7,274 nucleotides of DNA from Deinococcus sp. GTDB taxonomy: Bacteria > Deinococcota > Deinococci > Deinococcales > Deinococcaceae. A program made the position numbers and the translations under genes. Below the pieces are notes generated by a model, which saw only the letters and a list, made by a program, of their open reading frames with translations, had not been told where the DNA came from and ran no database searches. This document shows positions 1 to 5,098 of this stretch, in pieces. The stretch spans positions 1 through 7,274 of the forward strand of contig NZ_JAGLBB010000096.1 in assembly GCF_018260555.1 (NCBI RefSeq), read 5' to 3'. The number at the start of each line of letters is the position of its first letter. The first letter of the stretch is position 1.

Positions 1-2
1 CA

Positions 3-47
3 GGCGGGGTTCTGACAGACGAAACTCTCGAGTGGGAGCTCTTTTGA
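3..47 (+). CDS. Possible 3' end of a plus-strand reading frame cut by the window edge
   Basis: A plus-strand frame is open from the left edge and reads GGVLTDETLEWELF before a TGA at 45-47. It lies in the sequence that replaces the end of rnhA, so it could be the tail of a transposase or another gene on an inserted element. Fifteen codons are too few to recognise a family and the frame may be chance. Confidence 0.2.
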   Translation, partial: GGVLTDETLEWELF

Positions 48-78
48 CACGTCCGGGGATAGGCCCCGGACGCTCCCA
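33..78. repeat. Compound hairpin beside the rnhA breakpoint
   Basis: An inner 8-bp stem GTCCGGGG (51-58) / CCCCGGAC (64-71) has a 5-nt loop. An outer 7-bp stem TGGGAGC (33-39) / GCTCCCA (72-78) abuts it, leaving an 11-nt bulge on one side only. All pairs are perfect. There is no T-run, so it is a poor intrinsic terminator. It lies within the non-RNase-H sequence and could be a subterminal hairpin of an insertion element, for instance IS200/IS605-like, or an attenuator-like RNA structure. The structure is seen; the role is inferred. Confidence 0.5.
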
Positions 79-389
79 TTTCAGTGGTGTCAGGCATAGT
101 TCCAGCCAACTACCCTGCCAGCTGCTCAGCCAATCTTTTTCAAAGGCGTCAATGACGTAGCGGGAATCACTGACCACGTGCACGGCGCAGGGCTTTCTCA
201 GAGCCTGCAGGCCTTCAAGCAGGGCGGTGAGTTCCATGCGGTTGTTGGTGGTCTGCGCTTCTCCCCCACTGAGTTCCGTGACGTGCTCGCCCATCGACAG
301 GATGCAGGCCCACCCGCCGGGGCCCGGGTTCCCGGAGCAGGCGCCATCCGTCACCAACCGCACAGTGGGGCGGGGAGCTGCGTCCGGCA

Positions 390-671
390 TCACAACCCCT
401 GGACGGCGCGCCGCCCCGCCTCGTTCAGCTGGTAGGTGTTGCGGGCCACGCGGTCGAGGTAGGGGTGCGCCGCCGACTCGCGGTCCGAGCGCATGTGGTC
501 GGAGATGTGGGTGCCGAGCGTCACGGCTTCGTGACGCCAGCCCAGGCGGAGGGCTTCCTGAAGCAGTTGCGCGCGCGTCAAGTGGGGGTGACCCTGCGCG
601 TGCAAATTCTGTGCGGCTTTGATGACGTACTCCCAGGCGTGGCGCATGGCGGCTTCCTCCGCCTCCATCAT
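390..671 (-). CDS. Small winged-helix-like protein coupled to rnhA (hypothetical)
   Basis: A 93-aa protein of unknown function. Residues 10-40 are predicted helical (AWEYVIKAAQNL, TRAQLLQEALRLGW). A TLGTHISDHMRSD segment and a C-terminal DRVARNTYQLNEAGRRAV segment follow. This resembles compact winged-helix domains of the DUF7669 kind, in which a strand 'r..gtYrLte.Gr' forms the wing; the match is by eye only. The ATG at 671 has GGGAGG about 11 nt upstream. An internal ATG at 647 has GGAGG 8 nt upstream and may be the true start, giving 85 aa beginning MRHAWEY. The frame also runs about 24 codons further upstream without a canonical start. The stop overlaps the rnhA start, implying an operon; a regulatory or nucleic-acid-binding role is possible but unproven. 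Confidence 0.65.
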   Translation of the reverse strand: MMEAEEAAMRHAWEYVIKAAQNLHAQGHPHLTRAQLLQEALRLGWRHEAVTLGTHISDHMRSDRESAAHPYLDRVARNTYQLNEAGRRAVQGL

Positions 672-879
672 GGCAAAACAGGCCTCCCGTAGGGGCTCAA
701 ATGCACTGACCAGTAGGTCGTCCGCCGCCGTGCGTGCCCCTCAGGACCGGACAACCTAGCTTTAATCACGTCTGGAACGCAACAAGACCATCGCGTCGCG
801 GTCCTGACCGGCCTGATGCGCTGACCCGGCGGCTTGACCTTATGGCCGACCGCTCATCACAGACGTTCCGGATTGTCAG

Positions 880-910
880 CGAAACAAACGGAATCCGTAT
901 CGGACTGCCG
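880..910. repeat. Nested palindromes, possible Deinococcus-type small non-coding repeat
   Basis: Two overlapping palindromes share bases: ACGGAATCCGT (888-898) and TCCGTATCGGA (894-904). They are followed by a third CCGGA motif. The minus-strand sequence around it (GATACGGATTCCGTTTG, then TTTCGCTGAC) resembles, from memory, small non-coding repeats scattered through Deinococcus genomes. The palindromes are seen directly; the repeat-family assignment needs a genome search. Confidence 0.35.
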
Positions 911-1072
911 GAGATGCCACGGTTTAGACGGCTGGCCATCTGTGACACGGCCCTCAGGCGTAGCTGCTTTCGCTGAACGGCCCATTTTAGCCACGACCCT
1001 GCCCCCGCGTCATGCGGGCGTGCCTTTCGCGGCCAATGCCAGTCACATCGTCCGCCCAGCAACGTTCCTAAG

Positions 1073-1100
1073 AGGACAGATGAAGTGAGGTGTCTGTCCT
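1073..1100. repeat. Perfect 8-bp inverted repeat downstream of vapC
   Basis: AGGACAGA (1073-1080) and TCTGTCCT (1093-1100) are separated by 12 nt and lie 16 nt beyond the vapC stop. This could form the 3' end of the vapBC transcript, but no T-run follows on the minus strand, so a factor-independent terminator is not well supported. A protein-binding site is the alternative. Confidence 0.4.
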
Positions 1101-1115
1101 GGGCGAGAGTCAGGG

Positions 1116-1517
1116 TCACCGGATGAGCTCCACCGCGAACGGCAGGTCCGGCAGCTTGGCCCAGGCCTGCTCGGCGGTCAGCACGGAGAGTCCGTGGGTC
1201 TCGGCGGTGCCCAGGCAGGCGGCGTCTCCGAGACTGAGGTTGTACGGCTGTTTGCGGGCGTAGTAGAAGGTGGCCCGTGCCCGGCAGTCCGCGTCGAAGG
1301 GGAGTTCAGGGATGAGGGGGGCCAGGTGGCCCCAGGCCACCTGTACCTGCCCGTGGGTGTAGTCACCCTTGCCCACGAGTTTGCCTTCCAGTTCGGTCAG
1401 GGTGACGCTGCTGACGTGGCAGGCGCGGCCGGTCAGGGCCGCGCGGACGACCTCGTACCCCGGTTCCTGCCGGTGCAGGGCGATGATGGCGCTGGCGTCC
1501 AGCAGCAGTGGGGTCAC
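1116..1517 (-). CDS. vapC: VapC-family PIN-domain toxin (RNase)
   Basis: A 133-aa single PIN domain, the usual length for VapC toxins, which are Mg-dependent endoribonucleases that stop growth by cutting tRNA or other RNA when freed from antitoxin. The first acidic residue is D7 in LLLDASAIIAL, the second E42 in SSVTLTELEGKL, the third D98 in LSLGDAACLGTA. The fourth position, usually Asp in 'TaDraW', is Glu here (E116 in VLTAEQAWAKL), a conservative change that may or may not preserve metal binding. The start is GTG at 1517, overlapping the vapB stop by 4 nt (GTGA), so translation is coupled to the antitoxin. There is no strong separate ribosome-binding site. Confidence 0.9.
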   Translation of the reverse strand: MTPLLLDASAIIALHRQEPGYEVVRAALTGRACHVSSVTLTELEGKLVGKGDYTHGQVQVAWGHLAPLIPELPFDADCRARATFYYARKQPYNLSLGDAACLGTAETHGLSVLTAEQAWAKLPDLPFAVELIR

Positions 1518-1771
1518 CAGTCTTTTCCGGCGGCGTCCTGTGCACGGTCGTCGAGGAGTTCCTGCGTGAGGTCACGCCCGTCGGCGCGGGCGAGGCTGCC
1601 AGTCGCGGCCTCGATCAGGGCCTGACGGGTAGTGAGGTGGTACCCGTGGGCGTCTTTCACGAGCAGGACCTCGTCACCTTCCTGAACATTGAGGTCGGCA
1701 CGGACGGCAGTCGGGACTGCCACGCGACCTTGCGCCTGAATCTTCAGATTGTAGTACTGGATCTGAGTCAT
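1514..1771 (-). CDS. vapB: VapB antitoxin, AbrB/SpoVT (swapped-hairpin) fold
   Basis: An 85-aa antitoxin. Residues 8-47 (LKIQAQGRVAVPTAVRADLN, then EGDEVLLVKDAHGYHLTTRQ) match the AbrB/MazE-type swapped-hairpin DNA-binding domain, with the signature 'GRV.vP..vR..L.v..GDev'. The C-terminal residues 48-85, rich in Ala and Asp, would wrap the toxin. By family knowledge the VapBC complex binds its own promoter and represses it. The ATG at 1771 lies exactly 6 nt after a -10-like TAAAAT with no Shine-Dalgarno sequence, so the mRNA is probably leaderless. Confidence 0.9.
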   Translation of the reverse strand: MTQIQYYNLKIQAQGRVAVPTAVRADLNVQEGDEVLLVKDAHGYHLTTRQALIEAATGSLARADGRDLTQELLDDRAQDAAGKDW

Positions 1772-1777
1772 AGACTG

Positions 1778-1783
1778 ATTTTA
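1778..1783 (-). promoter_or_regulatory. -10 element of vapBC, leaderless-type start
   Basis: The minus strand reads TAAAAT, then 6 nt, then ATG of vapB. The -35 region at 17-bp spacing (ACAGTT) is weak, which is common for TANNNT-driven leaderless promoters in Deinococcus. Confidence 0.5.
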
Positions 1784-1881
1784 GAGGTTTCAGGAGTAGA
1801 AACTGTGGTGACCCGACCAGCCCTCCTCAGCTGTCTGGTAAGTGCGAATCCAGAAGCTCATTTTCGAGTCTGTCAGACCGG

Positions 1882-2232
1882 TCACTTCTGCTCAGCAACG
1901 AGAACCGCAGCGACCTTCTCGCGTAACCCCTCACTGTCCCGCAACTCACGCAGAAGCACGTCCAGTACCATCTCCTGCGTGACGTTGAACCCCGCGTCCC
2001 GGATCTCTTTGGTGTAGTCCTCCAGGGCCTTTTTCAAGCTGGGTTTCACGCGGGTACTCAGCGGTTTGCGTTCTTCTGGCGGCGCGACTGGCGGCAGGTT
2101 CAACCGGCGCGGCGCTTCAGTCATGGGCGGGGTGGACCGTTCTTTCAGCTCTGGTGTCTGGGGCGCCGTGCGCAACGGAGGGGTTTCCGGTTGCGGTTCG
2201 GCTTGCCCCATCATCTTGCGGATGCTGCTCAC
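1882..2232 (-). CDS. Ribbon-helix-helix partition partner of ParA
   Basis: A 116-aa protein with a Pro-rich, flexible N-terminal half (residues 1-57). The C-terminal half fits a ribbon-helix-helix fold: strand KPLSTRVK (57-64), helix PSLKKALEDYTKEIRDAG, then FNVTQEMVLDVLLREL and a final helix. Small proteins of this kind (ParG/omega-like) bind the plasmid centromere and the par promoter, and contact ParA through the disordered N-terminus. I chose GTG at 2232 because it overlaps the parA stop (GTGA) and has AGGAGGT about 6 nt upstream; an upstream in-frame ATG at 2295 would lie inside parA and is less likely. Likely DNA target: the half-site array at 2940-2998. A palindrome GTCTGTCAGAC (1868-1878) lies just past the stop. 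Confidence 0.75.
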   Translation of the reverse strand: MSSIRKMMGQAEPQPETPPLRTAPQTPELKERSTPPMTEAPRRLNLPPVAPPEERKPLSTRVKPSLKKALEDYTKEIRDAGFNVTQEMVLDVLLRELRDSEGLREKVAAVLVAEQK

Positions 2233-2888
2233 GCGGGCACCTCCTGCGGCAGCAGGGTCTGAATCTCCTTCCACAACTTGTCGTAATGCCACCACTTCAC
2301 GCGGTCCGGGCGATTGCCTTTCGCCAGGGCGTACTGCTTGCTGTACGGAATGGTGGCCGCCGCGATCTGTGCATCCGGCAGTTCAGTCTGGATGGCACTG
2401 ATCGTGTCGCGCGTCACCGCTGGCATCGTTCCCGCGTGGTTCACGACGATTAGGTGCTGCAACTTCGGATTGGCCCGCAGCGGCAGGCGCATCAGGTGGT
2501 ACGTCTCGACCAGCTGAGGTACGTCTCCTGAACCGATGTGCAGGGGCATCAGCACCAGGTCACTCTCACTCATGGCCTGCACGATACTGTGCTTATCCCC
2601 AGGGGGCGTGTCGATGAACACAAAATCAAAAGCGCTGCTCTCCCGGATATCCCGCAGCAGCGGATCGAGCTCATCCGCCGTGATGCGGTCGCAGGCGAAC
2701 GTCTCGCTGCCCAGTTCAGCCGCCGTGAACCACTGATGGGCACTCGGCGTGCTGTCCATGTCGATCAGCGCCACGCGCGCCCCGGACTGCGCAGCGAAAC
2801 TGGCCAGGGGCACGATAGTCGAAGTTTTCCCGGCACCGCCCTTCTTCATGACGGCGCTGATCACAACAGGAGACATTCTGGCTGACAT
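2229..2888 (-). CDS. parA: ParA partition ATPase (short, Walker-type)
   Basis: A 219-aa P-loop ATPase of the ParA/MinD family. ParA drives plasmid segregation by ATP-dependent binding to nucleoid DNA and release by its partner. Numbered from the chosen start, the deviant Walker A KKGGAGKTS is at 15-23, with signature lysine K16 and phosphate-binding K21. The Walker A' LIDMDSTPSA is at 41-50, and Walker B FVFIDTPPG ends near D93. There is no N-terminal helix-turn-helix, as in type Ib ParA proteins that use a small RHH partner. Start choice is uncertain: ATGs exist at 2945, 2900, 2897, 2888 and 2876, none with an ideal ribosome-binding site. 2888 and 2876 place the family's beta-strand VVISAVMKKGG nearest the N-terminus, while 2945 lies inside the half-site array. 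The gene overlaps its partner by 4 nt. Confidence 0.85.
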   Translation of the reverse strand: MSARMSPVVISAVMKKGGAGKTSTIVPLASFAAQSGARVALIDMDSTPSAHQWFTAAELGSETFACDRITADELDPLLRDIRESSAFDFVFIDTPPGDKHSIVQAMSESDLVLMPLHIGSGDVPQLVETYHLMRLPLRANPKLQHLIVVNHAGTMPAVTRDTISAIQTELPDAQIAAATIPYSKQYALAKGNRPDRVKWWHYDKLWKEIQTLLPQEVPA

Positions 2889-2901
2889 GCCTGCCATCAT
2901 G

Positions 2902-2917
2902 CCGTCCCGACGGACGG
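2902..2917. promoter_or_regulatory. CCGTCC/GGACGG inverted repeat in the parA leader
   Basis: A perfect 6-bp inverted repeat with a 4-nt loop, just upstream of the ATG cluster at 2888-2900. It could be an operator or a hairpin affecting parA translation; only the symmetry is seen. Confidence 0.35.
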
Positions 2918-2939
2918 AAAGACAACAATCATTCTTAAT

Positions 2940-2998
2940 TTTCATATTTCATTACATCATGAAAGTAGGCATGAAAGAGTGATTTCCATCTGAGTTTC
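2940..2998. promoter_or_regulatory. 12-bp-phased TTTC/GAAA half-site array, candidate par operator/centromere
   Basis: Half-sites occur at 2947 (TTTCAT), 2959 (ATGAAA), 2971 (ATGAAA), 2983 (TTTC) and 2995 (TTTC). Each start is exactly 12 bp after the last, and an extra TTTCAT lies at 2940. Orientation changes from inverted to direct to inverted. The two central units read CATGAAAG. The array lies directly upstream of parA, in a locally AT-rich patch, where RHH partition proteins normally bind repeated short motifs in direct and inverted orientation to act both as operator and centromere. The repeat is seen; the function is inferred. Confidence 0.6.
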
Positions 2999-3248
2999 TG
3001 TCATGAGCGAAATCAAGTTCGCTTTCCTGTCTGATGGATCGCTGGTCCGAAGCCGTCCCACGCCATTCTGGACACCGGATCCCGGTACGGCTGGTCCTGG
3101 ATGTGACGAGGAACCCCAGCAGGCCATGGCTGACTTGAATGTAGAGCAACTCTTGTTCATCCCAATAGTCCAGGATGATCAGGGCTCAAGGCGTTTACGG
3201 CTCAGCAACCTCATCGGTGTGCGGTTGCCCGAAGCGTCCCAGGAGCTT
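2999..3248. other. Interval between the par array and the nucleotidyltransferase gene
   Basis: No gene could be supported. Frames are open on both strands: a plus frame from ATG 3003 runs antisense through the next gene, and a minus frame reads DYWDEQELLYIQVSHGLLGF but lacks a good start. Neither has a ribosome-binding site or a recognisable domain. It may be remnant sequence or the flank of the partition locus. Confidence 0.4.
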
Positions 3249-3956
3249 TCAGGAATCCTGCTGATCGGCCGCTGCAAGAAGTTCCAGACGCTTCAGGATC
3301 AACCCTTCCCGAGCTTGACTCGCCGGGTCGGGCAGCAGGTGATAGGAGATGGTGTCCGTAAACGCCGGTGTCGCCAGCAGTTCGCGGGCCACCTGAGCCA
3401 GAAACGCCTTGAGCTCACGGTCACTCTGCCTGACCTCGTCGACCAGTTCAGGCCGCCCATCGAGGACAGAGACGACGTCACTGATGTCATGGCTGAAGCC
3501 GTACTCACCCTCACCGCGGCCCTCGAAGGCCACCAGTTTGGTCGCGAGGAAATAGGGGGCCGTGATGGTTCGCACCTGGAGACCGTCCGCCAGGTTCAGG
3601 GTTTCGGCGTGCTCCATCGCGGGGAGGTACCAGGGGTTACTGAAGCCCAGCACTTGCTCGTCGGTTGGCATCACATCGAGGATCAGATCGCCGTTGCGGA
3701 ACCGGCAGATCGGTGCGCCTTCAGTCGTGTCCTCGAAGAAGCCCTGCCCGTTCAGTGACTCGGTCAACCGGCTGTACCCGGCCCGGGTGATCTTGACGAT
3801 GGCGTCGATATCCAGGGTTTCGCGCACGTCAGCGGCTGCGGCGTCGGTGATGAAGAGGGCGGTGGTACTGCCGCCGACGAAGACCATCTGCTGCGCGAGT
3901 GGACCGAGGCGGCGCACGGTCTCGGTGAGCCGTTCGATGTTCGCTGCGCTGCTCAT
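3249..3956 (-). CDS. AbiEii/DUF6036-type nucleotidyltransferase, probable toxin
   Basis: A 235-aa protein with the minimal nucleotidyltransferase fold. It has FVGGSTTAL (26-34) followed by VRETLDIDAIV, in which D49 and D51 form the metal-binding pair. A third aspartate, D94, is in LILDVMP, and a downstream block ATKLVAF..HDISDVV carries K140, D157 and D160. The order GGS, R.T.DID, D, then K...D..D is that of the AbiEii/MenA-like and DUF6036 families; AbiEii and MenA toxins transfer nucleotides to targets such as tRNA ends. ATG at 3956 overlaps the stop of the HTH gene by 4 nt (ATGA), so translation is coupled. Context (small HTH gene first, enzyme second, palindromic operator) fits a toxin with an upstream antitoxin/repressor. 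A housekeeping or resistance nucleotidyltransferase is the alternative. Confidence 0.75.
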   Translation of the reverse strand: MSSAANIERLTETVRRLGPLAQQMVFVGGSTTALFITDAAAADVRETLDIDAIVKITRAGYSRLTESLNGQGFFEDTTEGAPICRFRNGDLILDVMPTDEQVLGFSNPWYLPAMEHAETLNLADGLQVRTITAPYFLATKLVAFEGRGEGEYGFSHDISDVVSVLDGRPELVDEVRQSDRELKAFLAQVARELLATPAFTDTISYHLLPDPASQAREGLILKRLELLAAADQQDS

Positions 3957-4462
3957 GACACGACCGGGATCTGCAGGCGCTCGTCCAGAAGCTTGCCGGC
4001 CAACTGGCGTTCGCGGGTGCTTCCGCTCCGCAGGGCATCGACCAGCGCGAGCCATTCGTAGAGGGCTGGGTCCTGACGGGCGGCGAAGGGCACCGAGCGG
4101 TAGAGGGGAGCCAGGGCTTGACCACGGACGGGGCCTTCGGGATCAGGCCAGATGGGGGGCGGGTCGCTGCCCTGAGCGATATGGGCGTTCAGTGGTGGCG
4201 CGGCGTAGGCGGTCGGCATGCCGCGGGTGAGTTCGCCCCGCACGGCGGGGAGGAAATAGGGGACACCGTACCGGAGAACCTCGCGGACGGCTGACCGGAT
4301 GGGGGAGACGTCGCTCTTGACGAGTCGGGACTGCTTGAGTCGTTTGAGTCCGGCGTGCACTTCGGACGAGCTCATGCCCAGGCTTCCTGAAAGTTGCGCG
4401 TGCGAGGTGTACCCCGACTGAAGGAGCTTGAGGAGAATCAGAAGATCCTGGGGTTTGAGCAT
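3953..4462 (-). CDS. HTH antitoxin/repressor-like partner of the nucleotidyltransferase
   Basis: A 169-aa protein. Residues 1-50 form a helix-turn-helix of winged type (LLILLKLLQSGYTSHAQLSG, then SLGMSSSEVHAGLKRLKQSRLV). The middle (70-120) is Pro-rich, and the C-terminus (130-165, DPALYEWLALVDALRSGSTR and following) is helical. Gene order and coupling to the nucleotidyltransferase parallel AbiEi-AbiEii, where AbiEi is both antitoxin and autorepressor, but I see no clear AbiEi C-terminal domain, so this may be a distinct partner family. I chose ATG at 4462 because a -10 TATACT lies exactly 6 nt upstream and the HTH begins there; a longer version from 4543 would translate through the palindromic operator. 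Confidence 0.7.
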   Translation of the reverse strand: MLKPQDLLILLKLLQSGYTSHAQLSGSLGMSSSEVHAGLKRLKQSRLVKSDVSPIRSAVREVLRYGVPYFLPAVRGELTRGMPTAYAAPPLNAHIAQGSDPPPIWPDPEGPVRGQALAPLYRSVPFAARQDPALYEWLALVDALRSGSTRERQLAGKLLDERLQIPVVS

Positions 4463-4468
4463 GGCCTC

Positions 4469-4474
4469 AGTATA
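4469..4474 (-). promoter_or_regulatory. -10 element of the HTH-nucleotidyltransferase operon
   Basis: The minus strand reads TATACT, a 5/6 match to the consensus -10, then GAGGCC, then ATG. The spacing implies a leaderless transcript. The hexamer touches the edge of the 31-bp palindrome, so a bound repressor would block RNA polymerase. Confidence 0.6.
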
Positions 4475-4504
4475 TTCGCTGTTCGCGAATCGCGAACAGC
4501 GAAT
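4474..4504. promoter_or_regulatory. 31-bp perfect palindrome, operator of the HTH-nucleotidyltransferase operon
   Basis: Two 15-bp arms, ATTCGCTGTTCGCGA and its exact complement, flank a single central base at 4489. It spans the -35 region and abuts the -10 of the operon. An inner repeat of TTCGCGA makes further sub-symmetry (CTGTTCGCG / CGCGAACAG). Such symmetry is expected of an autorepressor site; the first gene of the operon encodes an HTH protein that could bind it. Confidence 0.75.
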
Positions 4505-4765
4505 GGAAGATCTGGAGGCAATGTGGTGAGAGAGGACCGGCACCCGGTGAAGTGCTCATGCCACTCGTTCGGGAAAACCCCTAATGGGGGTACTGATAGC
4601 CGAGACACCGCACACGATGGGGCCGGACCCGTGGACTCGCAATTCGGACGTGGAGCGGACTGCTGATCTGACAGGGACGGAAGGGAGTCCAGCTCAGTTG
4701 AGGCGTTTCCAGGCCGGTGGATGGGTGCCTGCTCAGCAGTGAACCGACCGTCCAGGGGAGATAAA
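4505..4765. other. Non-coding interval upstream of the HTH-nucleotidyltransferase promoter
   Basis: No supportable gene. It contains short symmetries only: ACCGG/CCGGT at 4536-4548 and a possible weak minus-strand terminator at 4574-4591. Confidence 0.5.
4574..4591 (-). terminator. Weak possible terminator reading leftward
   Basis: On the minus strand ACCCC and GGGGT (4591-4587 with 4581-4577) form a 5-bp stem with a 5-nt loop, followed by TTT. It could shield the operon promoter from transcription arriving from the right. The stem is short. Confidence 0.3.
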
Positions 4766-4793
4766 TTTCACACTAAGTAATATTAGTGTGAAA
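4766..4793. repeat. dif-like 28-bp site (11-6-11 inverted repeat)
   Basis: TTTCACACTAA (4766-4776), a 6-bp centre GTAATA, and TTAGTGTGAAA (4783-4793) form a perfect inverted repeat. XerC/XerD sites have exactly this geometry: two 11-bp arms around a 6-bp core, with the inner arm ends usually near 'AtAA' and 'TTAt', as here (CTAA/TTAG). No gene starts next to it on either strand, which argues against a plain operator. It could be a resolution or module-exchange site; a palindromic operator or a stem-loop remains possible. Confidence 0.5.
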
Positions 4794-4971
4794 CGGTATT
4801 TCTGAAATCCGGGGTACGTAGGTCCTCAATCTCGTTCAGGGATGCCTTGTTGATCTTCTGGTGAGGGAGGCTGTAAAACGTCGCCTGGGACGCATTGAAA
4901 CGACAGAAGCCGATTGCTTGGACTGAGATTTGGGAGGATGCGACGATTCTGCTGCTCCCCTCTCCTTTTAT
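4783..4971 (-). pseudogene. Start-less reading frame ending in the dif-like arm
   Basis: A minus-strand frame is open for 62 codons between a TGA and a TAA. It has protein-like composition (IGFCRFNASQATFYSLPHQK, then INKASLNEIEDLRTPDFRNT) but no ATG, GTG or TTG. An SD-like AAAAGGAGAGGGG lies at its upstream end (4957-4969) without a start at proper distance. An ATG at 4993 is in a different frame, so a frameshift or recombination may have broken the gene. The stop codon lies inside the right arm of the dif-like site. No family is recognised, and the frame may be chance. Confidence 0.25.
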
Positions 4972-5098
4972 TCAGGAGTATATGAGTATTCATCGCACCA
5001 CTCCCATCACGCTCACGCCCCTGCCTAAGCTCGGGTAGGGGGAGATCCGAATGAGATTGCAGGGACGCCCTTTCATCCGTGCTGATGAACGACGGTCG

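Larger units (their letters stand above)
1..390 (-). pseudogene. rnhA: RNase HI, C-terminal part replaced; partial at window edge
   Basis: RNase HI cleaves the RNA strand of RNA:DNA hybrids. From ATG at 390 the protein shows TDGACSGNPGPGGW with the first catalytic Asp (D15), NNRMELTALLEGL with Glu (E53), and SDSRYVIDAFEKDWLSSWQ with Asp (D75). These match the first three family motifs in order and spacing. Homology ends at about residue 92 (near position 113). The usual next motifs (a GW pair, then NxDLW, then the His/Asp-bearing C-terminus) are absent in all three minus frames, although the original frame stays open to the window edge. This looks like an insertion or recombination breakpoint, so the product probably lacks its last catalytic acid. 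The start overlaps the stop of the upstream 93-aa gene by one base (TGATG), with AGGGG a few bases upstream, so translation is probably coupled. Confidence 0.8.
672..1115. other. Gene-poor interval with palindromes
   Basis: No convincing gene lies in these 444 bases. Reading frames on both strands are short and lack family resemblance or good ribosome-binding sites. The interval contains a nested palindromic block at 888-904, a small CCCGC/GCGGG hairpin at 1004-1018 and a perfect 8-bp inverted repeat at 1073-1100. It also holds the upstream region of the 93-aa gene; I could not place a promoter there confidently. Confidence 0.6.

Noticed and set aside
766..1119. A 117-codon minus-strand frame left of vapC
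   Set aside because: Arg/Ser-rich with no domain or ribosome-binding site, and it runs across the palindromic block; more likely chance.
1508..2017. A 169-codon plus-strand open frame over vapB
   Set aside because: Antisense to vapB and the RHH gene, both of which have recognisable folds and coupled starts.
2066..2401. Plus-strand frames over the RHH and parA genes
   Set aside because: Antisense to genes with Walker motifs and an RHH fold; no supporting signals.
2940..2998. The phased array as a CRISPR or replication iteron set
   Set aside because: Units are too short (4-8 bp conserved) and spacers too small for CRISPR; no Rep gene is near, while a ParA/RHH pair is, so a partition operator is the better reading.
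3003..3758. A 251-codon plus-strand open frame
   Set aside because: Two thirds of it is antisense to the nucleotidyltransferase, which has clear catalytic motifs; no ribosome-binding site precedes its ATG.
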